From assembly GCA_016291085.1 (NCBI GenBank), contig JAEEVW010000031.1:1-42162 (forward strand): 42,162 nt of DNA, read 5' to 3'. The translations under genes were made by a program, and so were the position numbers. The stretch comes from Prevotella sp. (GTDB lineage Bacteria > Bacteroidota > Bacteroidia > Bacteroidales > Bacteroidaceae). Positions 7,113 to 15,498 of the stretch are shown here, in pieces. Every line of letters starts with the position of its first letter. Positions within the stretch are counted from its first letter, which is position 1. Under the pieces are notes generated by a model, which did no database searches, was not told the origin of the DNA, and worked only from the letters and a program-made list of their open reading frames with translations.

Positions 7113-8774
7113 TCAGGTGTACAAGAATCGCTTGATACTTCGTTTTGGCGTTTTCTCGAACTCCTCTTTGCGAATCTCAATCTCTGCAATTTTCTCGTAA
7201 GCAGGCAACAGCTCGTTCAGCTGGTTACGGTTCTGCTCCATGATATTGCGGATATCTTCATCGTTGAAACGCATATTCTTGGCTTCGTCATAGTCGGGAT
7301 ATACCAAGCCTACCAACTTGTTGTCGCGCTGAACGACCACGCTTTCCACCACCATTGTCATTGAGTTCAGCTTGTCCTCAATTTCCTCGGGATAGATATT
7401 CTGACCACTGGGTCCCAACAGCATGTTCTTCGAGCGTCCATTGATGTAGACATTGCCCTCGTAGTCCATTGTGCCCAGGTCGCCGGTGTGATACCAGCCC
7501 TCCTTGTCGAGTGTTTCCTGTGTGGCTTCTTCGTTCTTGTAGTAACCCAGCATGACGTTCGGACCCTTTGCCAGGATTTCGCCAGGAATGGTCGATGGAC
7601 TCGTCGAATTAATCTTCACTTGCATGTGATAGGCTGCCTGTCCGCACGAGCCCTGTGCAAAGTCATGCCAGTCGCGGTAGCAGATGATGGGGGCGCACTC
7701 TGTAGCGCCATATCCCACTGTATAGGGGAACTCTATGCGCTTTAGGAATGCCTCGACCTCTTGATTGAATGCTGCACCGCCGATAATTACCTCGTACAAT
7801 TCGCCACCGAATGCTTTTACGACCTCCTGACATATTTTCTCGCGCACTTTTTTCGAGATGACTGGCATTGAAAGCAGCAGTCGCATGCGGTTGTTCTGAA
7901 TCTTCGGGAACACCTTCTTACGGATAATTTTCTCGATAACCAGCGGCACGGCAATGATAATCTTGGGCTTGATGTCGGCAAAGGCCTGTGCAATGATGGC
8001 TGGCGAGGGGATGCGGTTCAGATAATAAGTGTGGCAACCATGTAGGAATTCGAAGACGAACTCAAACGCCATGCCATACATGTGGGCCATGGGCAGGATT
8101 GAGATGATGCGGTCGCCGCGACTGATGGTCTTTCCCAGTACATGCTCAGCAAAGTCGTAGTTAGACCACAGGGCACGATAGGGAATCATGACGCCCTTCG
8201 AGAAACCTGTCGTTCCCGAGGTATAGTTGATGAGTGCCATTTCGTCGCCACTCTCCTCTATGTAATAGTTTACATGTTCCTTGCGGAAGTACTTAGGGAA
8301 TTTCTTGCCATACAGCTCGTTCAGGTGCTCGCGGGCATAGGTCAGTTTATCCGTTCGCGACACCATGAGCGAGTAGTCGGGATTATTGATGATACCCTCC
8401 AGATTCGGCATCTGCATGGGATCAATCTGGGTGGCCACATGGTCGCCGACAAAAAGAAGCTTGGCATCTGAATGGTTCACAATGTTATGAATCTGCTCGG
8501 GCATGAATTCGTGCAGGATAGGCACGGCAACGGCCCCATAAGTGAGTGTAGCCAGGAAAGCTACAGCCCATTGGCTGCTGTTGCGCCCACAGAGGGCTAT
8601 CTTGTCGCCCTTCACCACACCACAGTTCTCGAACAAGATGTGAAGTTTTTCAATCTTGCGGGCCACATCGTGGAATTGCAAGGTTGCTCCCTTGTAGTCA
8701 GTCAGCGCATCAAGATCCCAGTTGTTGATGATGCTCTGCTGTATGATTTTGTTAAAACTCGGGTATTTTTCCAT
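7113..8774 (-). CDS. Long-chain acyl-CoA synthetase / AMP-binding enzyme, paralogue 1
   Basis: 553 residues of the ANL adenylate-forming superfamily. The P-loop YTSGTTGFSKG is at 184-194, the adenine-binding GYGATECAP at 354-362, YHTGDLG at 428-434, and the catalytic-lysine region TPKRSIKRF at the extreme C-terminus. It should activate a fatty acid with ATP to the acyl-AMP and then the CoA thioester, feeding phospholipid acylation. No membrane segment or signal is seen. The gene lies 6 bases after a close paralogue on the same strand; the two share long identical blocks such as LDALTDYKGATLQ and HDVARKIEKLHI, so they come from a tandem duplication. Substrate preference cannot be read from sequence. 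A second start is unlikely, since the homology covers MEKYPSFNK. Confidence 0.88.
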   Translation of the reverse strand: MEKYPSFNKIIQQSIINNWDLDALTDYKGATLQFHDVARKIEKLHILFENCGVVKGDKIALCGRNSSQWAVAFLATLTYGAVAVPILHEFMPEQIHNIVNHSDAKLLFVGDHVATQIDPMQMPNLEGIINNPDYSLMVSRTDKLTYAREHLNELYGKKFPKYFRKEHVNYYIEESGDEMALINYTSGTTGFSKGVMIPYRALWSNYDFAEHVLGKTISRGDRIISILPMAHMYGMAFEFVFEFLHGCHTYYLNRIPSPAIIAQAFADIKPKIIIAVPLVIEKIIRKKVFPKIQNNRMRLLLSMPVISKKVREKICQEVVKAFGGELYEVIIGGAAFNQEVEAFLKRIEFPYTVGYGATECAPIICYRDWHDFAQGSCGQAAYHMQVKINSTSPSTIPGEILAKGPNVMLGYYKNEEATQETLDKEGWYHTGDLGTMDYEGNVYINGRSKNMLLGPSGQNIYPEEIEDKLNSMTMVVESVVVQRDNKLVGLVYPDYDEAKNMRFNDEDIRNIMEQNRNQLNELLPAYEKIAEIEIRKEEFEKTPKRSIKRFLYT

Positions 8775-8780
8775 AACACC

Positions 8781-10439
8781 TTATTTATATAAATATCGTT
8801 TAATACTCTTCTTGGGGGTCTTCTGGAACTCACGCTCCTGCAGTTCAAAGGCCTGAATCTTGTTGTAAATGGGCAGCGATGCATTGAGTGTCTGACGGTT
8901 CTCTTCCATGATATTCTCCAGATCTTCCTTCGAGAATCCCATCGACTTAGCCTCGTCCATGTCGGGATATACCAGCGCCACCAGCTTGTCTTCTCGTTGT
9001 ACAATCAGACTTTCGCTGACCATTGCCATCGAGTTCAGCTTGTCCTCGATTTCCTCCGGATAGACATTCTGTCCGTTGGCACCGAGCAACATATTCTTCA
9101 ATCGTCCACGAATAAAGATGTGACCGTCAGCCGACATGGTGGCCAAGTCACCGGTGTGGTACCAACCTTCTTCGTCCATCACTTTCCGCGTGGCTTCTTC
9201 GTTCTTGTAATAGCCCAGCATGACATTTACGCCACGTGTAACAATCTCGCCTTCGATGCGCTCGGGGTCTTGTGAGACAATCTTTACCTCCATGCAGGGC
9301 AGGGGCGTTCCGCACGAGCCGGGCACGAAATCGTGGTAGTCACTATAGGAAATCAGCGGGGCACACTCCGTTGTGCCATAGCCCACTGTGATGGGGAAAT
9401 CGATGCTCTTCAGGAACTGTTCTATCTCTTGGTTCAACGGCGCACCGCCTACGATGACTTCATAGGCTCGTCCACCAAAGGCAGCATACACTTCCTGACA
9501 GATGCGCTCTTTCACCTTCTTCTGTACCACAGGCATCTGCAACAGCAGTTTCACGGCATTGCTCTGAATTTTCGGGAAGACGCGTTTGCGGATAATCTTC
9601 TCGATAATGAGCGGCACGGCCACCACCACGTCGGGGCAAACATCCTTGAAAGCCTCTGCAATGACGGCAGGCGAGGGGAGACGTGTCAGAAAATGCAGGT
9701 GATAGCCCGAGCAGAAGGGAAATAGGAATTCAATCGCCATTCCATACATGTGAGCCATGGGCAGAATGCTCAGCGTTCGACTGAATTTCGGCATGTGGAT
9801 GGCCAGGTTCTTCTGACAGAAATCTACGTTACCCCATAACGCACGATAGGGGAGCATGACACCTTTCGAAAAGCCTGTCGTTCCTGAGGTGTAGTTAATC
9901 ATACAGAGCTCCTCGGAATCGCCCATATACCAGTTTACATGATCGCGGCGGAACGCATTGGGGTATTTTGCACCAAACAGCTCGTTCAGCCGTTCGCGGG
10001 CATCTGTAAGCTTCTCGTTATGCGACACATACAACGAGAAATCAGGCAGGTTGAATATGCCCTCCAAATGCGGCATCTCCTTCTCGTCGATCAGGTTTAC
10101 CACATAGTCGCCTACGAACAGCAACCTGCTCTCCGAATGGTTCACAATGTTATGAATCTGTTCGCTGTTGAATTCATGCAGTATCGGTACAATTACTGCC
10201 CCATAGGTCAGGGTAGCCAAAAAGGCCACAGCCCAATGGGCGGAATTGCGCCCGCAAACAGCAATACGGTCACCCTTCTGAATGCCCGCAGCCTCCATCA
10301 TGATGTGAAGTTTTTCTATCTTGCGGGCCACGTCGTGATACTGCAATGTAGCCCCTTTGTAATCCGTCAGCGCATCAAGTAGCCAATTGTCCTTAATCGA
10401 TTGTTCGATATAGGAATTAAAACTTGGTATGTCGTTCAT
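8781..10439 (-). CDS. Long-chain acyl-CoA synthetase / AMP-binding enzyme, paralogue 2
   Basis: 552 residues; ATG at 10439 (MNDIPSFNSYIEQ) aligns with the start of paralogue 1, so the longer reading frame from 10493 is rejected. It has YTSGTTGFSKG, GYGTTECAPL, YHTGDLA and the terminal TPKKSIKRY with the catalytic Lys. Like its neighbour it should form acyl-CoA. It is the first gene of the pair and has its own promoter: a TACCTTTG box at 10463-10470 (reverse) with CTTG 20 bases further up. An 8-bp inverted repeat overlaps the start codon and the box. The two proteins differ most in the 110-165 region and near residues 380-395, where substrate choice may lie. Confidence 0.88.
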   Translation of the reverse strand: MNDIPSFNSYIEQSIKDNWLLDALTDYKGATLQYHDVARKIEKLHIMMEAAGIQKGDRIAVCGRNSAHWAVAFLATLTYGAVIVPILHEFNSEQIHNIVNHSESRLLFVGDYVVNLIDEKEMPHLEGIFNLPDFSLYVSHNEKLTDARERLNELFGAKYPNAFRRDHVNWYMGDSEELCMINYTSGTTGFSKGVMLPYRALWGNVDFCQKNLAIHMPKFSRTLSILPMAHMYGMAIEFLFPFCSGYHLHFLTRLPSPAVIAEAFKDVCPDVVVAVPLIIEKIIRKRVFPKIQSNAVKLLLQMPVVQKKVKERICQEVYAAFGGRAYEVIVGGAPLNQEIEQFLKSIDFPITVGYGTTECAPLISYSDYHDFVPGSCGTPLPCMEVKIVSQDPERIEGEIVTRGVNVMLGYYKNEEATRKVMDEEGWYHTGDLATMSADGHIFIRGRLKNMLLGANGQNVYPEEIEDKLNSMAMVSESLIVQREDKLVALVYPDMDEAKSMGFSKEDLENIMEENRQTLNASLPIYNKIQAFELQEREFQKTPKKSIKRYLYK

Positions 10440-10494
10440 TGCACAATTTTCAAAATTTTGTGCAAAGGTAATACCTTTTCTGCACATTCGCAAG
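10439..10494 (-). promoter_or_regulatory. Promoter with palindrome overlapping the start of the synthetase pair
   Basis: On the reverse strand the -7 box TACCTTTG is at 10470-10463, with CTTG (-33 like) at 10494-10491. Between box and ATG, TTGCACAA (10439-10446) and TTGTGCAA (10458-10465) form a perfect 8-bp inverted repeat with an 11-base spacer. It covers the start codon and touches the box, so it could be an operator or an mRNA hairpin hiding the start. Confidence 0.5.
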
Positions 10495-10607
10495 AAAAAT
10501 GTGCAGTTTTTTTATTTCGAGAGTTAAAAAAGTTGAATTTCTAATCTACTCTAAAGGCAATTTACATCAAATCATTGCGCGAAATATAAAAATAATTAAG
10601 AATTTAT

Positions 10608-10638
10608 TTTGTACTTTCAGTAAATTGTAGTAATTTTG
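10608..10638 (+). promoter_or_regulatory. Promoter of infC-rpmI-rplT
   Basis: TTTG (10608-10611), a 19-base spacer, and TAATTTTG (10631-10638) match the Bacteroidetes housekeeping promoter. The infC ATG follows 25 bases later. Confidence 0.75.
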
Positions 10639-10663
10639 CAGCCGATTTCGATAAAACTGGTTA

Positions 10664-11356
10664 ATGAAGAACGACAACATGAAGAATCAGTACCGTATCA
10701 ATGAGCAGATACGAGTACGTGAAGTGCGAATCGTTGGTGACGGTGGAAGTACCGTAGTGCCGACGCGTGAAGCATTGGATATGGCCCACGATCAGGGTGT
10801 GGATCTCGTCGAGATTTCGCCCAATGCCAACCCGCCAGTTTGTCGACTCATCGACTATTCGAAGTTCCTCTATCAGCAGAAGAAGCGTCAGAAGGAAATG
10901 AAGGCCAAACAGGTCAAGGTGGAGGTCAAGGAAATTCGTTTCGGACCTCAGACCGACGAGCACGACTACCAGTTCAAGCTGAAGCACGCCAAGGAATTCC
11001 TGGAAGAAGGTAATAAGGTTCGCGCGTATGTCTTCTTCCGTGGTCGCTCAATCCTGTTCAAGGAACAAGGCGAGGTGCTGTTGCTCCGTTTCGCCAACGA
11101 TCTGGAGGAATATGGCAAGGTCGAGGGAATGCCCTCGCTGGAAGGCAAGAAGATGTTTCTCTATCTGGCTCCCAAGAAAGCCGGTGTGGCCAAGAAGAGT
11201 CAGCAAGCCCGCGATCGTGAAGCCTCTGTGACCGAAGCCAAGGAGGCTGCTGCTCAGCAGAATGCCGAAGAGAAGGCCCAGAACGGCGGACTTCTGGCCA
11301 ATGCAAAAATCAGCGCTGATGCGCTGAAGAAGCTCACCGAGGATTCTGAGGATTAA
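10664..11356 (+). CDS. infC: Translation initiation factor IF-3
   Basis: 230 residues. The N-domain (about 8-80) has [17 protein letters not shown] and the C-domain (about 85-175) has [18 protein letters not shown] and [12 protein letters not shown]-3 binds the 30S subunit and checks start codon pairing. It is followed by rpmI and rplT, the classic infC operon. The protein is about 50 residues longer than the E. coli one: after residue 175 there is an Ala/Glu/Lys-rich, probably helical or disordered tail ([18 protein letters not shown]). The start is an ordinary ATG rather than the AUU used for autoregulation in enterobacteria. A second in-frame ATG at 10679 is possible. The stop codon is the first triplet of a heptamer array. 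Confidence 0.95.
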   Translation: MKNDNMKNQYRINEQIRVREVRIVGDGGSTVVPTREALDMAHDQGVDLVEISPNANPPVCRLIDYSKFLYQQKKRQKEMKAKQVKVEVKEIRFGPQTDEHDYQFKLKHAKEFLEEGNKVRAYVFFRGRSILFKEQGEVLLLRFANDLEEYGKVEGMPSLEGKKMFLYLAPKKAGVAKKSQQARDREASVTEAKEAAAQQNAEEKAQNGGLLANAKISADALKKLTEDSED

Positions 11357-11389
11357 ATCGTAAATAGTAAATCGTCAAATAGTAAATAA
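11354..11389 (+). repeat. Heptamer array, infC-rpmI junction
   Basis: Units TAAATCG, TAAATAG, TAAATCG, TCAAATAG (8 bases) and TAAATAA follow one another, starting with the infC stop codon itself. A nearly identical array in mRNA sense sits at the hisA-hisF junction (31194-31229). Confidence 0.85.
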
Positions 11390-11456
11390 AAAAGGCGTCG
11401 CGCCCGGTATATGCGTAGTCGCCGATTATTAATAACAATTTAAATTTTATAAAACA

Positions 11457-11654
11457 ATGCCAAAAGTAAAGACAAACTCCGGAGCGAAGAAAAGATTCGC
11501 GTTCACCGGTACAGGTAAGGTCAAGAGACACCATGCCTATCACAGTCACATTCTGACTAAGAAGACTAAGAAACAGAAGCGTAATCTGCAGGGTTCTACC
11601 CTCGTAGACGTTACGAACATGAAGCAGGTTCGCGACCTGTTGTGTCTCCGTTAA
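11457..11654 (+). CDS. rpmI: 50S ribosomal protein L35
   Basis: 65 residues, highly basic, with the conserved opening [14 protein letters not shown] and the motif [13 protein letters not shown]. This is the usual length of L35, a component of the large ribosomal subunit. It is the middle gene of infC-rpmI-rplT. The 67 bases between the heptamer array and the start contain a small GC-rich hairpin (GGCG, TCG, CGCC at 11394-11404) and then an AT-rich stretch; in other bacteria this region binds L20 for autoregulation, which cannot be judged here. Confidence 0.97.
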   Translation: MPKVKTNSGAKKRFAFTGTGKVKRHHAYHSHILTKKTKKQKRNLQGSTLVDVTNMKQVRDLLCLR

Positions 11655-11691
11655 TTCACCTATTGTCAAACATTTAAAGTATTAGAAAACT

Positions 11692-12036
11692 ATGCCAAGA
11701 TCAGTTAATCACGTTGCATCACGTGCAAAACGTAAAAGAATTCTGAAACTCACTCGCGGTTACTTCGGTGCCCGCAAGAATGTTTGGACAGTAGCCAAGA
11801 ACACTTGGGAGAAAGGTCTTACCTATGCATATCGCGACCGTAAGAACAAGAAGCGCACTTTCCGTGCCCTGTGGATCCAGCGTATCAACGCTGCCGCTCG
11901 TCAGGAGGGTATGAGCTATTCTGTACTCATGGGTAAGCTGGCCAAGGCCGGTATCGAAATCAACCGCAAGGTGCTCGCCGACCTCGCCCTCAATAACCCT
12001 GAGGCTTTCAAGGCTATCGTAGCTAAAGTAAAGTAA
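11692..12036 (+). CDS. rplT: 50S ribosomal protein L20
   Basis: 114 residues, very basic, starting [19 protein letters not shown], followed by [15 protein letters not shown] and the C-terminal globular part with [17 protein letters not shown]. It binds 23S rRNA early in 50S assembly and in many bacteria represses its own operon. It is last in the operon, 37 bases after rpmI, and is followed by a strong terminator. Confidence 0.97.
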   Translation: MPRSVNHVASRAKRKRILKLTRGYFGARKNVWTVAKNTWEKGLTYAYRDRKNKKRTFRALWIQRINAAARQEGMSYSVLMGKLAKAGIEINRKVLADLALNNPEAFKAIVAKVK

Positions 12037-12062
12037 TCAAGAATTAGTTTATCACAAACAAT

Positions 12063-12103
12063 AAGAGAGGATGTACATCGAAGTGCATCCTCTCTTTGTT
12101 TTT
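12063..12103 (+). terminator. Rho-independent terminator after rplT
   Basis: AAGAGAGGATG (12063-12073) pairs perfectly with CATCCTCTCTT (12086-12096) around a 12-base loop, followed by TGTTTTT. It lies between the convergent rplT and rpiB genes and may act for both. Confidence 0.9.
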
Positions 12104-12120
12104 GCGGCATATTCTCCGTT

Positions 12121-12564
12121 TTACTTCTGTACAGGTATTTTGTCAATACGCTTCTGGTGGCGTCCACCCTCGAACTCCGTGGTAAAGTACTCGTCCATAA
12201 TCTCGCGGGCCGTCTCCTCGCTAATGAATCGTCCCGGCATCACCAACACGTTCGCATTGTTGTGCTGACGAATTAGGTGAGCAATCTCAGGAATCCAGCA
12301 CAGGCCTGCACGAATCGACTGGTGCTTGTTCAGCGTCATGTTGATGCCCTCACCGCTGCCGCAGATAGCAATACCAGGGAATACCTCGCCTTGCTCGATA
12401 CCCTCAGCCAGCGCATGGCCAAAGTCGCTGTAGTCGCACGAATCCTCCGTGTATGTGCCATAGTCCTTATACTCGTATCCCTTCTCCTCGAGATACTTTT
12501 TCACAAACTGTTTCAATGCATAGCCCGCATGGTCGCTGGCCAATCCGATAGTCTTTACTTCCAT
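12121..12564 (-). CDS. rpiB: Ribose-5-phosphate isomerase B
   Basis: 147 residues; start ATG 12564 (MEVKTIGLASDHAG), chosen because the family begins there and a consensus promoter lies just upstream. SDHAGYALK near the N-terminus and CGSGEGINMTLNKH in the middle are the RpiB/LacAB substrate and catalytic regions, with the catalytic Cys preceding GSGEG. HNNANVLVMPGRFI is also typical. It interconverts ribose-5-phosphate and ribulose-5-phosphate in the pentose phosphate pathway. It stands alone; no transketolase gene is next to it. It converges with rplT. Confidence 0.93.
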   Translation of the reverse strand: MEVKTIGLASDHAGYALKQFVKKYLEEKGYEYKDYGTYTEDSCDYSDFGHALAEGIEQGEVFPGIAICGSGEGINMTLNKHQSIRAGLCWIPEIAHLIRQHNNANVLVMPGRFISEETAREIMDEYFTTEFEGGRHQKRIDKIPVQK

Positions 12565-12596
12565 AATTTTTCGTTGTATAATAAGTTTTCTGTCTG

Positions 12597-12628
12597 CGAA
12601 GGTACGAAAAAAAAACGATATATGCAAA
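12597..12628 (-). promoter_or_regulatory. rpiB promoter
   Basis: On the reverse strand TTTG (12628-12625), a 20-base spacer, and TACCTTCG (12604-12597) lie 33 bases before the rpiB ATG. One mismatch to the TAnnTTTG consensus. Confidence 0.65.
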
Positions 12629-12748
12629 CAATCTGGTACTTATTTTTGACCATCATGTTTATTTCTAGACCTCACAGCGTGCATCCTCTATGTGATCTTG
12701 TCGAAAAGGGGAGATGCATCTCGGAAATAAAAATAAATATTGATTTAT

Positions 12749-12779
12749 TTTGTATTTCGTTCGATTTTCACTACCTTTG
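12749..12779 (+). promoter_or_regulatory. Promoter of the lipoprotein-murB-nhaD run
   Basis: TTTG (12749-12752), 19 bases, and TACCTTTG (12772-12779) form a perfect Bacteroidetes promoter, 23 bases before the ATG at 12803. It is the only convincing promoter seen before 18552. Confidence 0.8.
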
Positions 12780-12802
12780 CAAAGATTTTGAGATATCATC
12801 CG

Positions 12803-13639
12803 ATGAAAAGCTATTTTATAGTACTATTCTCGCTCCTGCTGCTCGTGAGTTGTGGCGGGCAGAAGACAACCAATACCGAGGAGGAAGTCCCCGCAGATTC
12901 TGCTGTTGCAGTGGCCGACACGGTGGCTGTCGACAGTACCGACGTCCTGGGTAATCTGCCGATGCCCAAGGCTGCTGACGAGTTGTTCGACGACTTTATC
13001 TTCAACTTTGCAGCGAGCAAGAAGTTGCAGATGGAACGTGTCTTGTTTCCGTTGAAAAAAGTGAATGGCGATAAGGTGGAAACCATCGAGCGCGGACAAT
13101 GGAAGATAGAGCGATACTTTATGCGGCAACAGTATTATACCCTGTTGTTCGATAGTGAGAAGCAGATGGAGGTAGTGAAGGACACGTCGGTGAATCATGC
13201 CGTCGTAGAGATGATATACTTTAACACGGGAGCGGTCATCCAGCATGTGTTTAACCGTTTGAGAGGAGCGTGGATGCTGACAGAAATAGAGACGATTCCC
13301 ATCAGTGCCTCGTATAATGCGTCGTTCCTGGAATTCTTTCATCGTTTCGCCACTGATGCGGAATTCCAGACGGAGAGCCTGAACGAGACCATTCAGTTTG
13401 AGGGTCCTGACCCCGACGATGACTTTTCGCGCATGGACGGATTGATCAGCGCCGACACGTGGGAGGCCTTTGCTCCGGAGCTGCCCCAGAAGATGATCTA
13501 TAACATCGTGTACGGCCAGCCGCAGAAGGATTCCAGCCGGAAGCTCTTTGTCATGCGCGGCATTGCCAACGGTTTCGAACTGGAGATGACCTTCCAGCGC
13601 AAGGATGGCAAGTGGAAACTGACGAAGCTTACGACGTAA
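12803..13639 (+). CDS. DUF4348-type lipoprotein
   Basis: 278 residues from ATG 12803. The longer frame from 12740 overlaps the promoter and is rejected. The signal peptide MKSYFIVLFSLLLLVSC ends in a lipobox with Cys17. An acidic Thr/Glu/Asp/Ala-rich linker follows (about 20-48), then a globular domain (about 55-278) with FDDFIFNFAASKKLQ, FPLKK, FFHRFATD and a C-terminal MTFQRKDGKWKLTKL. The order resembles the DUF4348 family of Bacteroidetes lipoproteins; function unknown. It is first in a five-gene co-directional run with murB, and its stop is followed 3 bases later by a heptamer array. A role in the envelope is plausible from the lipoprotein signal and the neighbour murB, but that is inference. 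Confidence 0.75.
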   Translation: MKSYFIVLFSLLLLVSCGGQKTTNTEEEVPADSAVAVADTVAVDSTDVLGNLPMPKAADELFDDFIFNFAASKKLQMERVLFPLKKVNGDKVETIERGQWKIERYFMRQQYYTLLFDSEKQMEVVKDTSVNHAVVEMIYFNTGAVIQHVFNRLRGAWMLTEIETIPISASYNASFLEFFHRFATDAEFQTESLNETIQFEGPDPDDDFSRMDGLISADTWEAFAPELPQKMIYNIVYGQPQKDSSRKLFVMRGIANGFELEMTFQRKDGKWKLTKLTT

Positions 13640-13642
13640 GGA

Positions 13643-13677
13643 GTGATAAGTGATGAGTGATTAGTGATAAGTGGTGA
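13643..13677 (+). repeat. Heptamer array, lipoprotein-murB junction
   Basis: Five exact-length units: GTGATAA, GTGATGA, GTGATTA, GTGATAA, GTGGTGA. It starts 3 bases after the upstream stop (13637-13639) and runs into murB: the only usable murB start codons, GTG at 13671 and 13674, are part of the last unit. Confidence 0.9.
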
Positions 13678-14675
13678 AAGATATCAGAGACTATAGCCTG
13701 TTGGGGCACAACACGTTTGGCATTGACGCCAAGTGCAGCCGATTCCTGGAATATGCCGACGAGACGGAGGCCAGGCAGGTGGCTGCGATAGTGCGTGACG
13801 CCGGACTGCCTTACCTGATTGTCGGCGGGGGCAGCAATCTGCTGTTGACGCGCGACTTCGAGGGCATTGTGGTGCACTCAGCCATGAAGGGCTGCGAGGT
13901 GAAAGGCACCGAGATGACCTGTGGCAGCGGCATGGTGTGGGACGAGGTGGTGGCGCTGAGTCTGGATGCGGAACTATACGGCATGGAGAACCTGTCGTTG
14001 ATTCCCGGCGACGTGGGGGCTTCGGCTGTTCAGAATATCGGGGCCTACGGTGTCGAGGCCAAAGACCTCATCGTGCGTGTGGAAGCTGTGGAGATTGCCA
14101 CCGGCGAGATTCGCACGTTCGACAATGCCGATTGCCAGTATGCCTATCGCGATAGCCGTTTCAAGCACGACTGGAAGAACGGTTACCTGATGCTTCGTGT
14201 GACCTACCAGTTGTCTACTGAGTTCCGTCCCAGGCTGGACTACGGCAATATCCGCGCTGAGCTGGAGCGTAAAGGCATGAAAGAGCTTACCGCCTGGCAG
14301 TTGCGCGAGACGATTATCGACATCCGCCGTCAGAAACTGCCCGACCCGGAGGTGATGGGCAATGCGGGCAGCTTCTTTATGAATCCCGTGGTGAGCCGCG
14401 AAAAATACGAGCGGCTGGCCCGGCAGTATGAGGGGATGCCTCACTACACCATCGACGCCGCGCGCGAAAAGATTCCCGCAGGTTGGCTGATAGACCAGTG
14501 TGGCTGGAAGGGTCGCTCGCTGGGACGTGCCGGTGTGCACAGTCGTCAGGCGTTGGTGCTGGTGAATTTGGGTGGTGCGACGGGCAACGAAATTGTCGCG
14601 CTGTGCGAGCAGATTCGCCACGATGTACGCGAGCGTTTTGACATTGACATTCACCCGGAAGTAAATATAGTTTAG
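13671..14675 (+). CDS. murB: UDP-N-acetylenolpyruvoylglucosamine reductase
   Basis: 334 residues (333 if the second GTG is used). It reduces UDP-GlcNAc-enolpyruvate to UDP-MurNAc with NADPH and FAD in peptidoglycan synthesis. The FAD-binding part shows NTFGIDAKC, LIVGGGSNLLL and IPGDVGASAVQNIGAYG; the C-terminal domain has the catalytic Ser in GNAGSFFMNPVV and GWLIDQCGWKG. Length fits the long (type I) MurB. There is no ATG near the start: homologues begin at about VKDIRDYSLLGHNTF, so translation must start at GTG 13671 or 13674, both inside a heptamer array. That is unusual and suggests coupling to the gene before. The stop TAG is inside the next array. Confidence 0.93.
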   Translation: MVKDIRDYSLLGHNTFGIDAKCSRFLEYADETEARQVAAIVRDAGLPYLIVGGGSNLLLTRDFEGIVVHSAMKGCEVKGTEMTCGSGMVWDEVVALSLDAELYGMENLSLIPGDVGASAVQNIGAYGVEAKDLIVRVEAVEIATGEIRTFDNADCQYAYRDSRFKHDWKNGYLMLRVTYQLSTEFRPRLDYGNIRAELERKGMKELTAWQLRETIIDIRRQKLPDPEVMGNAGSFFMNPVVSREKYERLARQYEGMPHYTIDAAREKIPAGWLIDQCGWKGRSLGRAGVHSRQALVLVNLGGATGNEIVALCEQIRHDVRERFDIDIHPEVNIV

Positions 14676-14705
14676 AGTTGAGGGTTTAGAGTTGAGAGAT
14701 AAGAG
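14671..14705 (+). repeat. Heptamer array, murB-hydrolase junction
   Basis: Units TTTAGAG, TTGAGGG, TTTAGAG, TTGAGAG, ATAAGAG. The first unit holds the murB stop TAG (14673-14675); the ATG of the next gene is 2 bases after the last unit. The purine-rich unit ends (GAGAG, AAGAG) could help ribosome binding. Confidence 0.9.
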
Positions 14706-14707
14706 AA

Positions 14708-15469
14708 ATGATGAAGCTGACTTTTTTAGGAACGGGAACATCGTGTGGCGTGCCGACCATCGGTTGTCAGTGCTATACGTGCACCAGTCAGGACGCAAAG
14801 GACAAGCGCCTGCGCTGTTCGGCACTCCTCGAGACCGAGACGACACGGGTGCTGATAGACTGTGGGCCCGACTTCCGTCAGCAAATCATGGATCAGCCGT
14901 TCCGAAAGATTGACGGCATCCTGATTACCCACGCACACTACGACCATATGGGGGGCATGGACGACATCAGGCCGTATTGCCAGTTTGGCGAAATCAATGT
15001 CTATGCTGATCCGCTGGCGCGAAAGGGTATGCTGGAGATGCTGCCGTACTGCTTTGCAGAAAACCGCTATCCCGGGGTGCCTGCCATTCAGCTGCACGAG
15101 ATTCATCCCCACGAACCGCTGCGCATTGGCAATCTGGACATCGTGCCTTTTCAGGTGATGCACCACGACCTGCCAATCCTCGGATTCCGCATCGGTCCGC
15201 TGGCGTATATCACGGACATGAAGACCATCGACGACGGTGAGCTGGACTATATCAAGGGAGCGGAGGTGCTGGTGGTCAACGCTTTGCGCCAGAAGCCCCA
15301 TCACTCGCATCAGACGGTGGACGAAGCTGTCGACTTTGCCCGACTGATAGGTGCCAGCCAGACGTGGCTGATTCATTCCAGTCATGACATCGGGCGCCAT
15401 GCTGAGGTGAATGCCCAGCTGCCGGCAGACATCCAACTGGCTTACGACGGGCAGGTGATTGAGATGTGA
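14708..15469 (+). CDS. Metallo-beta-lactamase-fold hydrolase, PhnP-like
   Basis: 253 residues. It has the metal site ITHAHYDHMGGMDD (HxHxDH), an early LTFLGTGTSCGVPTIGC with two Cys typical of the PhnP branch, an IDCGPDFRQQ strand, and later VMHHD and LIHSSHD histidines. PhnP enzymes open cyclic phosphodiesters of ribose; Bacteroidetes homologues are usually annotated only as MBL-fold hydrolases. CQCYTCTSQ may bind a structural zinc. Two adjacent ATGs (14708 and 14711) are possible. It is the third gene of the run, between murB and a dipeptidase. No phosphonate genes are near, so the substrate is open. Confidence 0.8.
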   Translation: MMKLTFLGTGTSCGVPTIGCQCYTCTSQDAKDKRLRCSALLETETTRVLIDCGPDFRQQIMDQPFRKIDGILITHAHYDHMGGMDDIRPYCQFGEINVYADPLARKGMLEMLPYCFAENRYPGVPAIQLHEIHPHEPLRIGNLDIVPFQVMHHDLPILGFRIGPLAYITDMKTIDDGELDYIKGAEVLVVNALRQKPHHSHQTVDEAVDFARLIGASQTWLIHSSHDIGRHAEVNAQLPADIQLAYDGQVIEM

Positions 15470-15493
15470 GAGGTAAGAACTAAGAAGTAAGAG
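15466..15493 (+). repeat. Heptamer array, hydrolase-dipeptidase junction
   Basis: Units GTGAGAG, GTAAGAA, CTAAGAA, GTAAGAG, then ATAATAT leading into the ATG at 15499. The upstream stop TGA (15467-15469) is inside the first unit. Confidence 0.85.
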
Positions 15494-15498
15494 ATAAT

